NCBI RefSeq assembly: GCF_030410375.1
Contig: NZ_JAUHHE010000002.1
Span: 226,618 to 290,617 of the forward strand
DNA: 64,000 nucleotides
Origin: Zwartia vadi
GTDB taxonomy: Bacteria; Pseudomonadota; Gammaproteobacteria; Burkholderiales; Burkholderiaceae_B
Direction of reading: 5' to 3'
Shown here: positions 36,098-45,161 of the stretch, one piece after another
Layout: every line of letters begins with the position of its first letter
How positions within the stretch are numbered: the stretch's first letter is position 1
The notes under the pieces: generated by a model
Told to the model about the DNA's origin: nothing
Database searches by the model: none
Seen by the model: the letters and a program-made list of their open reading frames with translations, nothing else
Position numbers and translations under genes: made by a program

Positions 36098-38808
36098 GGG
36101 TGATTCACTTTTGCAGCATTCAATTTTGCGATTAAGGCACCAAGTTCCGCGTTTTGCTCGGGCTTGATCTCTCTGCCGCCGTCATGGCCGGCATTGTCGA
36201 GAACCATTTGCGCAAAACCAACCAACCAATCACCCATAAAGACCCGAGTGTGATCAAACGCCTCGCTACCTATTCCTGGAAGTTTTCCTTTGGGAATACG
36301 GCTGGGCGGTTCAAATAACTTATGTCCGGCATTGATGCGGCTATCTGAGCGATCACTTAAAGGAACATTGATATAGCCAAGCCAGGCGATGAAGTCTGAC
36401 ATCGAGGTCCTGGCTGCCATGACCTGACGATCGACTAACCGTTCCCGCTTAGTCCCCACCTGCTCATGACCGCTCACCGCTTGTAAGATTTGTCCTTGCA
36501 AATCCATTCGCGTTGCTGCAGTAATAAGTTCATCGCAGAGCATTTCCATCGCTTCTTTCGATAACCCAAAGTAAGTGAGTAATCCTGATTGACTCGGTAT
36601 ATCTCGCAAATGTTCGATCCATTCTCTTACAACAGTCTGTGCGAATCGTGCATCACCACTCGCGGGCTTGTTAGCTGCTGTGTTTGGTTTAGGACTCGAT
36701 GCAGGTTGATCACCAAAAATATCAAGCACATCATCCAAACCGAAGGGATCATCACCAAGGTTTAGCGCAGAAGTCACTTGTTTTTCTGATACATCTTGTG
36801 GTTCTGGTACAACCTCGTCGGCACCCATGTATAGATCTTGCAAGACAGCATCAGACAAGCGAAGCTTTTCTTGCAGCTCCGCAAGAAGGGTAATACGTGG
36901 TCTAAGCGCCGTCACAACTGATTGCGCAATCTTTCGCTTGGCTTCCACCTCTCCGACTCCGTCTTGGTGAAACCAGCGTCCCAAGCGGTTATCCACCAAG
37001 TCATGCAACAACGCATCCATTTGTTCGGCGATACGATCGAGCTTGATTTGACGAATCGAGACTTTCGCCAAATATTGACTCAATCTTTCGACACCACCAT
37101 CGTTGAGCGCCATCATGGCGTGCCAGGCCGACTCGGGTTCGGCGACATGACTCTGGATGAGTTCTGCACCTTCAAATGTCTGCTTCATTAAATGAAGTTG
37201 GTTTTCAACGGCAGGCGTCACGCATTTCTCTTGACCATTTTCCATATCAAGGAAGGCGACAGGCATCCTGGGTTTACGCACTAAAAACGTATTGTTAAAT
37301 GCAGCGCCATTGGCCCAGTCTTGCATCCATTGATAGCCACCGAATCGCTCAAGCATCGTCATCTTGATCAGGTTGTTCCAGACCGAGTGAAGCATATCCT
37401 CATCTTTGCTGAGAGAGTCTGTAATCTTCATATCGAACATTGTCACTGCCCAGATCAAGCCTGGATCGCGTTTACTCCGATCCTCTGGCTGGTCCCCTTG
37501 AGTTTTGCGAATCCATTCTGTCAGTACAGGCCCCACCTCAGTCACATCCGATTGTTTATGTGAGGCAGTACATACCACCAACACATTCATCTCTTGTGAG
37601 TCGGTATAGCGCTCAAATAGATAGGCGACTTTGCCGCGCAATAAGAGTTGCGCAACAGGATTGCCAGATTTTTCCCGAGCCTGAGCAGCACTGATATCAG
37701 AGAGCGACTCAAGACCGAGCCTTCCGCGATAACCAGGAAAATCAAGCAAATCCACTTCAGAAAAAACTTTTTGATGCGGGGAATTAACCAGAGGAAAAAT
37801 CATCTCGGCAGTCAGCGCCGCCAACTGAGCTAAAGTGAGCGTCTGGGCAGTTTTAACCTCCCCTTCACAAACAGGTAAAACCTGGATATTCAAATCCTCA
37901 GGTCGTCCTAGTCTTTCAAGCATATCCACGTTCATAATGCTGTCGGCTTGTGAGAGCGCCCCGCCCTGACCGGTCGGTCGAACGATCGCATCAATCGGTG
38001 CAAAGACGCGCGAAGGATAGCCAAGCGAATGTAGCGTTTGTGAAAGCATTAAAAACGTTTGCGTCAACGCAGGTGATTGTCGCCAGAGACATGAAAAAAG
38101 CGTCGCACGATCAGTGAGAGACAAGTAAGGCGCTAACTCAACCGCTCGAGGTAAAAACTCCCCTTCAAGCACGCGAATAGACTCGCCATAACTTTCACGA
38201 AGATAATCCCATAATGAGACCATGTCATCTTCAGAGACACCCGGCACACGTTGCGCCAAACGCTTTGTCTCAAGTATGGAAAGCTGTTGACGAGCCATTG
38301 TCAAATCGACTGCTTGTCCAACTTTTTCAAAATTAAAGTCATTGAAGTAGGAATTAGAGAGGATTTTGACGAGCTCGATTTCCTCGAACAGTTTGAGCTC
38401 TAGAGGGTATCCTGTTGGTCCTGGTTTGGCTTTGAAACTAAAGCGTGTCACAAGCCCCGTTGCTTCTTTACCACCGCCAGGCGGATTAATATGACTCAGA
38501 AAGTCGAGTCGCTTGCCGTCAACTTCGGTTTCAAGTTTGCCGTCAGAACCTGCGGCCAACGCAGAGATTAAATAGGACTTGCCAGCTTGTGACAAACCAA
38601 AAAACCCCACAGTTGAGGGCAAGCGCGAAGCGACGGCAAGACTTTTAGCTTGGTTGCGAATACGACGCAATTTTGTCACCAGGCTATCGGCTTCATTATC
38701 GACGCTTCTGGCGTTGCCGCGAACACGTCCCACCCACTCGATCGCACGTCCGGACTCTTGGTGAATCGTCAGCCAGCCTTGGGACAATTTATCAGTTAAA
38801 TCAGTCAT
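36094..38808 (-). CDS. srfC: SrfC-like dynamin-type GTPase
   Basis: 904-residue protein matching the SrfC/putative virulence factor family. The N-terminal third is a P-loop GTPase: Walker A GLSQAGKS at 71-78, the switch-like GGGKEATGLVTRF near 111 (Thr of G2) and DLLDFPGYRGR near 353 (DxPG, G3). The remainder is a long helical region, as in dynamin-like proteins. There is no signal peptide, so it is cytoplasmic, probably at the membrane. SrfC is named after the SsrB-regulated srfABC operon of Salmonella; its function is not settled. It starts six bases after srfB stops. Confidence 0.88.
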   Translation of the reverse strand: MTDLTDKLSQGWLTIHQESGRAIEWVGRVRGNARSVDNEADSLVTKLRRIRNQAKSLAVASRLPSTVGFFGLSQAGKSYLISALAAGSDGKLETEVDGKRLDFLSHINPPGGGKEATGLVTRFSFKAKPGPTGYPLELKLFEEIELVKILSNSYFNDFNFEKVGQAVDLTMARQQLSILETKRLAQRVPGVSEDDMVSLWDYLRESYGESIRVLEGEFLPRAVELAPYLSLTDRATLFSCLWRQSPALTQTFLMLSQTLHSLGYPSRVFAPIDAIVRPTGQGGALSQADSIMNVDMLERLGRPEDLNIQVLPVCEGEVKTAQTLTLAQLAALTAEMIFPLVNSPHQKVFSEVDLLDFPGYRGRLGLESLSDISAAQAREKSGNPVAQLLLRGKVAYLFERYTDSQEMNVLVVCTASHKQSDVTEVGPVLTEWIRKTQGDQPEDRSKRDPGLIWAVTMFDMKITDSLSKDEDMLHSVWNNLIKMTMLERFGGYQWMQDWANGAAFNNTFLVRKPRMPVAFLDMENGQEKCVTPAVENQLHLMKQTFEGAELIQSHVAEPESAWHAMMALNDGGVERLSQYLAKVSIRQIKLDRIAEQMDALLHDLVDNRLGRWFHQDGVGEVEAKRKIAQSVVTALRPRITLLAELQEKLRLSDAVLQDLYMGADEVVPEPQDVSEKQVTSALNLGDDPFGLDDVLDIFGDQPASSPKPNTAANKPASGDARFAQTVVREWIEHLRDIPSQSGLLTYFGLSKEAMEMLCDELITAATRMDLQGQILQAVSGHEQVGTKRERLVDRQVMAARTSMSDFIAWLGYINVPLSDRSDSRINAGHKLFEPPSRIPKGKLPGIGSEAFDHTRVFMGDWLVGFAQMVLDNAGHDGGREIKPEQNAELGALIAKLNAAKVNHP

Positions 38809-38814
38809 GTTGCT

Positions 38815-41796
38815 CTACCTCACGCTGCCGCTGTCAAGCCAATACTGCGAATCACCCAAACCGCTATCCACCATCGTGTTTAATCTGAATTTAACTTTAC
38901 TTTTCGATCCGCCCTCCACTCTGGCAAGTTCGAAGCTTTCGGGACCTGTGCGCTCACTGCGTCGAAGCGCAACTTTTAGGACAACGCCCTTCGATGCCAG
39001 TTTTTCCCTTAACTCTGGATCGTCCACACTAAGCGTATAAAGCGGTGAGGCAGGCCAGCGATCAGCTGCCAACTGTCTGAAGCCGATTCTCATCGAGCCG
39101 CGCATCTCAAACGTTGTGTCGGGAAACTCGTATTCGTCATTGTCAAGATCGATATCGCGATAAAAAACATTGGAGTCTTTGATCGCATTGTTGTTATCGA
39201 TCATTCCAATAAACCGCAACGTTGAATAGGGTTTAAATGCTGCGGAACGGAAAAAGAAATTCGGCAACCTTAAACTGCGGCTCAATAAACAGAGCATCGC
39301 GCCGACCGCTGCAGTACTTTTGGGGTCATCGATCCGGCCATTTTTATGAAAGGGATACCACGGACCTGTCCGGTACTGATGCATAGGCAAGATCCTGCCT
39401 GGTGGCAAGGACAACAGCGAGCGGACATAAGCAAGCACCCCGGGCATACGAGAGGGTCTTCCTGTCAACAACAGTACATCTGGCTGATAGGCATAGACCA
39501 CTTCACATAACGCTTTGAGCGTCTTGCAGATATTGAGCTCACCCCGGATGAACTGTTCGTGGAGGCGGCGCAGGTTGATCCCGACGCCAACATTCAAAAT
39601 ACTAAAGCCCTGCGCACTCGTCCCACCCGCTCTTTGGACTGCAGTATTGACATAATCAAGGACATCTTGAGTCGGTTGACCGGCATCAGACATCAATTCA
39701 GACAAACTCATCACACCTAAATTGCCTGAATCAAGCGGATCGTACTTTTCATATTCTTTAATGACGCGCAGGGCAGCAGGGTAAAGAACCTGCAAGGTAA
39801 GCTGCTGGCGCAAGACAGCGACTTGGGCATCAAGTGATTCGCTTCCCATCAACCGTGAAAGCAGCGCATCTGGCTCTAGTACGCCTGCAGTCTTGAACGA
39901 TGCCGCAATGGAAGGCAAGACAACCAAACGAATCACATCCAGTACGATGTCATCACCGGCGATTTTGAAACCATCTCTAAACCGTTGCTCGGGGATGATG
40001 TAGGCACTACCTCCTACTTCACGGCCGGCATTATCCGGGCCTTTATCGAGTGAGTATTCATTTATCACCAGATCAGTGGTGCCGCCACCAATGTCGATCG
40101 ATGCAATCGAGACATAAGGATCGTTTGAGTCCTCACGCTTAGGCTGATCGGGTCGCGCGAGTGCTGCAAAAAACTCCTCGGGACGTCCACCAAAATTATT
40201 GTGTGTTTCACTAAACACATAGACGACCTGACCACACGTCGCTTCGTCCCACTGCACGTGCACATCGGGAAACTCGGGAAAGGCGAGTTTCCGGTCTTCC
40301 TCAGTCTCCATACCGGCGTCTTCAGGATGCCATCCCATACTTTTCCAAATCAAACCAATCGCCTGATTCATACAAGACTGAAAAATCTTGCGTTCTGGTT
40401 GGGGCATTGCGGGTGGAACTGTCAAAATAATTGAGCGCAAATGACGCGGCACACGCGCATGACTTTGACGTAAACGTTGTGCCGGACTATTGATTTGAGC
40501 CAATGCTTGTGCGAGAACCTCGCACAGCATAAAGGTCATCAAAGAGCTGCGTGAATAATGCGGATGAAAAACCGGCATGCGATCGTCTGGGTCCAGCGTG
40601 TAGAGCGCCTCACCCATTTCATTAATCAGACGAGAAACTGGTGCCGCGGTCGCGTGCGGTTCAGCCTCAGTCTTGACATACGAGGTGTTGAATCGCCAAC
40701 CTGGTTCGAAGCTTTCCTGATCCCACAGGTAGCGCTTTGGACTGGAAAGGCCCGTCGCACCTTCTGTGCCGCGTCTTAAGCTGGCCAGACGACCCGCCTC
40801 ATGACCGATCCGGGCAATAGTTGGCCACAAAAAAGCATCATTTCGTCCGCTTTGAACTGAAAAATGATCCTTGCCAAAAGAAGCCTGTGAAAACTCGACC
40901 CGACTCTCAAAAGGATCGACATAGACCTGTTCAGGTTTTGTCAGATCTCTAAGTTCAAGTTCATAACGTCTGCGCAACCCGTCATTTTCCTGAGGATGGT
41001 CTTCGATCAGAATGCCACAACTACGTGAGTTGCCTATATCAAGAACCAAATCAACTGGAATAGGTTTGTAAAGATCGTTACGCGCGTTGGAGATGACCTT
41101 CACTTCGGGCAAACTCAACTGCGTGCCGAGCAGGTGCAGTACGTTTAAATAATGAGCTTGATGCTGTAACTCTGCAGTTTCAAGGCGAATATCCTCAGCG
41201 TCTTTTTTCAAACGTGGACGCGCGAGCTCAGCAAACAATTCCCTCAACCATGCATCGACCCACTGCTGATCTAAAAACCAACCCATTTCATGTGAGCGAT
41301 GCGCAAAGGCGAAGCTTGTCCCCGCTTTGACATCGTCTTCAGAAGGTCCCATGTAGGCAGTATCGGTTCGATTCGGTAAAACCTTGGTATCAAAAGCAAA
41401 CGTGATGCGATGGGTATGACCGTCTGGATCAGAACCTGTAGGCACTTCGGTGATGCGCACGCGCGACCAATTTGAAGGACCTTCCTCAAAGCGCGAGGGT
41501 GGACTGAATCGAAAGAAAGGAACAGGTAACCAGACATCGGTAAAAAGTTTGAGCGACTGATCGAGGCCAACGTCCAAACGAGAGGAAACTGGCGATTTTT
41601 TTTCATCAAAAGAAAAATGTAATTTTCCAGTTCTTTCATCTTCCTGAAGACGACCGAGCGGTCCAGCTTCACCAAGTTTGGCGAACTCTCCCGTCTGACC
41701 TTTAACAACGAAGCTTGCGGCAAAGTCCAAAAACTGGATGCCGCTTCCCATAATCAGTGTGGTCTGGTCTTCATAAGAAGTGATTTCTGACAGCAT
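38815..41796 (-). CDS. srfB: SrfB-like actin/Hsp70-fold ATPase
   Basis: 993 residues, matching the virulence-factor SrfB family in length. The actin/Hsp70-type nucleotide motifs are present: phosphate-1 VLDIGNSRSCGIL (251-263), phosphate-2 SIDIGGGTTDLVI (566-578) and the adenosine motif LLLTGRPSRMPGV (775-787). An unrelated N-terminal domain of about 240 residues precedes them. No signal peptide or membrane helix is seen, so it is cytoplasmic. It is probably the ATPase partner of SrfC and SrfA. An AGGA sequence lies nine bases before the ATG, 14 bases after the srfA stop. Confidence 0.9.
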   Translation of the reverse strand: MLSEITSYEDQTTLIMGSGIQFLDFAASFVVKGQTGEFAKLGEAGPLGRLQEDERTGKLHFSFDEKKSPVSSRLDVGLDQSLKLFTDVWLPVPFFRFSPPSRFEEGPSNWSRVRITEVPTGSDPDGHTHRITFAFDTKVLPNRTDTAYMGPSEDDVKAGTSFAFAHRSHEMGWFLDQQWVDAWLRELFAELARPRLKKDAEDIRLETAELQHQAHYLNVLHLLGTQLSLPEVKVISNARNDLYKPIPVDLVLDIGNSRSCGILIEDHPQENDGLRRRYELELRDLTKPEQVYVDPFESRVEFSQASFGKDHFSVQSGRNDAFLWPTIARIGHEAGRLASLRRGTEGATGLSSPKRYLWDQESFEPGWRFNTSYVKTEAEPHATAAPVSRLINEMGEALYTLDPDDRMPVFHPHYSRSSLMTFMLCEVLAQALAQINSPAQRLRQSHARVPRHLRSIILTVPPAMPQPERKIFQSCMNQAIGLIWKSMGWHPEDAGMETEEDRKLAFPEFPDVHVQWDEATCGQVVYVFSETHNNFGGRPEEFFAALARPDQPKREDSNDPYVSIASIDIGGGTTDLVINEYSLDKGPDNAGREVGGSAYIIPEQRFRDGFKIAGDDIVLDVIRLVVLPSIAASFKTAGVLEPDALLSRLMGSESLDAQVAVLRQQLTLQVLYPAALRVIKEYEKYDPLDSGNLGVMSLSELMSDAGQPTQDVLDYVNTAVQRAGGTSAQGFSILNVGVGINLRRLHEQFIRGELNICKTLKALCEVVYAYQPDVLLLTGRPSRMPGVLAYVRSLLSLPPGRILPMHQYRTGPWYPFHKNGRIDDPKSTAAVGAMLCLLSRSLRLPNFFFRSAAFKPYSTLRFIGMIDNNNAIKDSNVFYRDIDLDNDEYEFPDTTFEMRGSMRIGFRQLAADRWPASPLYTLSVDDPELREKLASKGVVLKVALRRSERTGPESFELARVEGGSKSKVKFRLNTMVDSGLGDSQYWLDSGSVR

Positions 41797-41810
41797 AGTG
41801 TCGCGTCCTG

Positions 41811-43358
41811 CTATTTGGGTGCGTGTCGCATGGACACGGGAAAAGTTGCGCCGTTTTCATAACGGCCTTGACAATTTGCCTGACCATTAGGCTGAGGAAT
41901 ACAAGTGACCTTGGGCAATGCGATCGTTCCGCCGTCCGAGCATTTCGCAACACCTTGATCATTAATTTGTAGAGATTGTCCTTGCATCTGTGCGCTGACA
42001 GCGCCTACGCATTGTGAACCATCCGCGCGGCGAATCGTGACCTTCCCCTGACCTTTGCCTTGACTGAAGTCATATTCAATTCGCAAAGGCTTGCCAGTCT
42101 TTGCATCCTGTATGCCTGTACCCGCTGTCCAGGCGCCATCAAGAAAGCGTGTGTCGCCAGAGTTGATAGCCTGTTGCGGGATCGTCATTGGTTGGCCAGG
42201 CGGCTGACTGCCAGCTGCATCCGCCCTATTGCCAGATTGTCCTGGTTGCGGAACTGACTGCGGAGGTTCTGCTTGTGAAGGTGTTTGTGGTGGTGTTGGA
42301 TTTGGTGTTGGTGTTGGTGTACCACCGGGCAATTCGGAAACAGGTGTTTCAATATTGGCAGGTGTGGTGTTTGGTGTATCCGCGTTAGGTGCAGTTTCAC
42401 TGCCGGAAGCCGGGAGATTAAGTTCCGGTGTGGCCGCACTCGGTGCCTCTACCTTTGGTGCATTAGCAGAGGGGGCATCCATGGCACCTGCTCCGGGAAC
42501 CGTTGTCCCAGCCACAGGATCGCTACCAGACCACCAACGACGTACACTCGTGACACCGCGACCTATCCAGCCATCTGGTGCTGTTCTGGGCGTTGTTTCA
42601 AGCGTGGCAGAGGGTTGGCCTGATACACCCGTTGGAGTGGCGATTTGATTGGGCGCTAAAGGTAAGGCTGAAGGCAACGTTGCGTTGGGTACCGAAATAA
42701 CAGGCGTTTGACCGCTCCCGAACCATGAAACGGGTGCGCAACTGCGCAGCAAAATAAATAAAAGCAAAAGTAGGAGAAGTAAAAGCAGCAGCCACCACCA
42801 CCAGGGCCTACGCGACGCTGCAGCGACAGACAGATTGGTATTCGCAACAGTTGCGTGGGGCAAAGGACGCAGTGAAACAAAAGGGTCAGAAGGCAACCCA
42901 GCACCTTGACTATGGAACCCCCAAAAAGCAATGACTGGCTCACCATTCACCAAATAGATGAAATTATTATCCGGAAAGTAAAACACCTTGCTCATGAGAG
43001 GTAAGACGGTGTTTCGTTCACGCTCTGCTTGATCATCCCTTGCCTGAGCAAGCTTCATTTTTTCGATGGCTGATTCAAGCGTGCGATGCGCGGAATCCAA
43101 TCGAGCCAGTGCATGCTCTCTTTCTTGTGCAGAGGCCGTAGACCAAGGCACAACGTCTCCCGCAATCGGTGAGTACCAATCAACCATGCTGCCATGTTGA
43201 TTGGATTGCGGAATCGCAAGACAGTTTGCTGTGGAGGCACCCGCTTTTAAGCGAATCGCTTCGCGCAATTGAAAGGCCACCGAATAAACAGGCTGCCCAC
43301 CCTCGCCTATCGCCTTGTAATGTTGAGGGTTACCACTGACTAGCAGACTTCCAGACAT
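41811..43358 (-). CDS. srfA: SrfA-like bitopic membrane protein
   Basis: 515 residues; first gene of the locus. N-terminal cytoplasmic domain (1-180) with FYFPDNNFIYLVNGEPVIAFWG near 126-147 (split here as NNFIYLVNGEPV and IAFWG). A Trp/Leu-rich transmembrane helix (about 185-205) follows two arginines. A long Pro/Thr/Ala linker (about 215-390) then leads to a compact beta-rich C-terminal domain (about 400-515) with four cysteines and the motif GDTRFLDGAWTAGTGIQD. This C-terminus and the position before srfB fit SrfA. AGAGGA lies nine bases before the ATG. The promoter should be in the 264 bases toward the deacetylase gene. Confidence 0.85.
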   Translation of the reverse strand: MSGSLLVSGNPQHYKAIGEGGQPVYSVAFQLREAIRLKAGASTANCLAIPQSNQHGSMVDWYSPIAGDVVPWSTASAQEREHALARLDSAHRTLESAIEKMKLAQARDDQAERERNTVLPLMSKVFYFPDNNFIYLVNGEPVIAFWGFHSQGAGLPSDPFVSLRPLPHATVANTNLSVAAASRRPWWWWLLLLLLLLLLLFILLRSCAPVSWFGSGQTPVISVPNATLPSALPLAPNQIATPTGVSGQPSATLETTPRTAPDGWIGRGVTSVRRWWSGSDPVAGTTVPGAGAMDAPSANAPKVEAPSAATPELNLPASGSETAPNADTPNTTPANIETPVSELPGGTPTPTPNPTPPQTPSQAEPPQSVPQPGQSGNRADAAGSQPPGQPMTIPQQAINSGDTRFLDGAWTAGTGIQDAKTGKPLRIEYDFSQGKGQGKVTIRRADGSQCVGAVSAQMQGQSLQINDQGVAKCSDGGTIALPKVTCIPQPNGQANCQGRYENGATFPVSMRHAPK

Positions 43359-43400
43359 TCAATCTGTTCCTCTGTGGAGACAACAAAATTTGTACTCGAA

Positions 43401-43414
43401 AAGATAAGTATCTT
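43401..43414. promoter_or_regulatory. Short inverted repeat in the srfA/deacetylase spacer
   Basis: Perfect palindrome AAGATA-AG-TATCTT, 43 bases upstream of the srfA start. The spacer between srfA and the deacetylase (43359-43622) must hold the srf promoter. This repeat is a candidate operator; no convincing -35/-10 pair could be fixed next to it. A site this short can occur by chance. Confidence 0.3.
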
Positions 43415-43622
43415 AACCGATACACCTTTTTCTTTACCTATGAAAATCGTTTTACAACAGAGTGAAATAAAACAATTCTTAATGAACCGATTATTCACAA
43501 AAAAGCCATTTCGAACAGGATATCTGATTCTAAGAAAAAGTCTTTCGCTTTATTATCTAGTCAAATTTTCAAATGCTTGCTGTCGATCTCTTTTACTCCA
43601 TCCATTCATTCGAGTTTGCAAA

Positions 43623-44573
43623 ATGAAATCTTCCACTGCACATTTTTCTGAGCACTACCCCCGCGATTTAGTTGGCTATGGTGCGACACCGCCACAGGCC
43701 AACTGGCCAGGCCGAGCAAAAATTGCTGTGCAATTCGTCTTGAACTACGAAGAAGGTGCAGAAAATACTGTTTTAGATGGAGATCCTGGATCTGAGCGTT
43801 TTCTGTCTGAAATCGTTGGAGCAGAAAGCTTTCCTGCTCGCCATATGAGCATGGAGTCGATTTATGAATATGGTTCCCGCGTGGGCGTTTGGCGTATTTT
43901 AAAAGAATTTGAAAGAAGAAAACTACCATTAACGGTTTTTGGTGTTGCAGTCGCCCTCAAGCGGCATCCCGAGTTAACTGCCGCTTTTTTAGAGCAAGGA
44001 CATGAAATTGCCTGTCACGGACTGCGCTGGCTCCATTATCAGAACATGGATATCACGACCGAGCGTGCACATATGCAGGTGGCCACGGCCATGATTAAAG
44101 ACCTGACTAAAGGTCAATGGCCTCTGGGCTGGTATACCGGCCGAGACAGTCCAAACACTCGCCAGCTAGTCGTTGAACACGGCGGATTTGAATACGACAG
44201 CGACTATTACGGCGACGACCTGCCGTTTTGGACGCAGGTCACTAAAAGCGACAATACAAAAGTGCCTCAGTTGATTGTGCCTTACACCCTCGACACCAAC
44301 GATATGCGCTTTGCCACGCCTCAAGGTTTCAACACAGGACAGCATTTTTTTGAATATTTACGTGATAGTTTCGATGTGCTGTATGCCGAGGGCGAAGACC
44401 ATCCGAAAATGCTGTCAATCGGCATGCATTGCCGCCTGTTAGGCCGTCCGGGAAGACTGATCGCTTTACAGAAGTTCCTTGATCATATTTCGAGACATGA
44501 CAGAGTATGGGTGTGCCGACGTATCGATATTGCTCGCCACTGGCAAAAAAACCATCCTTTTGTGCGCAATTGA
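43623..44573 (+). CDS. PuuE/allantoinase-type polysaccharide deacetylase family protein
   Basis: 316-residue NodB-fold hydrolase most like PuuE-type cofactor-independent allantoinases: YPRDLVGYGATPPQANWPG at the start, LNYEEGAENTVLDGD (near 35), YEYGSRVGVWRILKEF, EIACHGLRW (near 129) and FEYDSDYYGDDLPFW. The end HCRLLGRPGR is typical too. It would open the allantoin ring to allantoate, but no urate or allantoin genes lie nearby, and chitooligosaccharide-like substrates cannot be ruled out. ATG at 43623 gives the family N-terminus; the open frame from 43374 encodes unrelated residues and is part of the spacer. Confidence 0.86.
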   Translation: MKSSTAHFSEHYPRDLVGYGATPPQANWPGRAKIAVQFVLNYEEGAENTVLDGDPGSERFLSEIVGAESFPARHMSMESIYEYGSRVGVWRILKEFERRKLPLTVFGVAVALKRHPELTAAFLEQGHEIACHGLRWLHYQNMDITTERAHMQVATAMIKDLTKGQWPLGWYTGRDSPNTRQLVVEHGGFEYDSDYYGDDLPFWTQVTKSDNTKVPQLIVPYTLDTNDMRFATPQGFNTGQHFFEYLRDSFDVLYAEGEDHPKMLSIGMHCRLLGRPGRLIALQKFLDHISRHDRVWVCRRIDIARHWQKNHPFVRN

Positions 44574-44671
44574 CAGCATTGGCATTGTTCAGGGTGGTAA
44601 AAAATGCAATACTTCTTAAGTGAACTGGCTATATGTCCAGTAGTCGTCCGGCCAACCTAGGAGATCGATCA

Positions 44672-45052
44672 ATGACTGAACATCAAACACAAACTGCAGA
44701 AGTTCAACCCATTCAGGCCAACGCTACCAATGTTTTGGCTAATGGTGCCAAACTCATCGGAGAAACAGTTTTGCCCGGTGCGAGCTTGCTGCTAGATGGT
44801 AAGTTTGTAAACGGTGCTGTTCATACTGTTGCGGGTTTAGGTGCGCGACTCGCTTTGGGTCCGATCGGCGTTGCACTGATCTGTGCTGACTCGTTTTCTA
44901 AGTCCGTTACAGATAAAAATTTATGGGATCATGCCTCTGAAGCCTTCAAGGCAAATGCTGAAAAGCGCGCTGCCGCAAAAGCTGCAAAAGCCGAAGCACA
45001 AGCTGCTGCGCAAACAGCTGAAGCAACGCATGCAGAGCCAGTTGCTGCCTGA
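44672..45052 (+). CDS. Small Ala-rich protein with hydrophobic Gly/Ala segment, function unknown
   Basis: 126 residues. A central region (about 25-85) of small hydrophobic residues (ETVLPGASLLLDGKFVNGAV, LGARLALGPIGVALICADSF) could form two membrane-inserted helices. The tail is a charged Ala/Lys/Glu helix. It resembles the small DUF6072-type proteins of Burkholderiales, from memory only. ATG at 44672 has AGGAG eight bases upstream; an earlier in-frame ATG at 44633 lacks one. A clear terminator follows at 45103-45133, so it is a one-gene unit. Confidence 0.72.
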   Translation: MTEHQTQTAEVQPIQANATNVLANGAKLIGETVLPGASLLLDGKFVNGAVHTVAGLGARLALGPIGVALICADSFSKSVTDKNLWDHASEAFKANAEKRAAAKAAKAEAQAAAQTAEATHAEPVAA

Positions 45053-45102
45053 TAAAAAAGGCTGCTGTCATATGTTCTAGTGAGTTCTTGACTCAATAGA
45101 CT

Positions 45103-45133
45103 AAAAAGCGGACGTTAATCGTCCGCTTTTTTT
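45103..45133 (+). terminator. Rho-independent terminator after the small Ala-rich gene
   Basis: Perfect stem GCGGACG / CGTCCGC with a five-base TTAAT loop, extended by A/T pairs, followed by a run of seven T on the plus strand. The A-run before the stem makes it likely to work in both directions. Confidence 0.9.
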
Positions 45134-45161
45134 ACGATCAAGGGTATCGATTGCAAATCAT

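Noticed and set aside
42229..42648. Gly/Val-rich frame on the plus strand
   Set aside because: It mirrors the Pro/Thr linker of SrfA; composition explained by the opposite strand.
26651..43358. Calling the srf locus a type VI secretion system
   Set aside because: No sheath, Hcp, VgrG, TssJLM, ClpV or kinase gene is present; only the sensing part resembles T6SS accessory genes.
43374..43622. N-terminal extension of the PuuE-type protein
   Set aside because: The added 83 residues have no family similarity and would occupy the whole promoter spacer of srfA.
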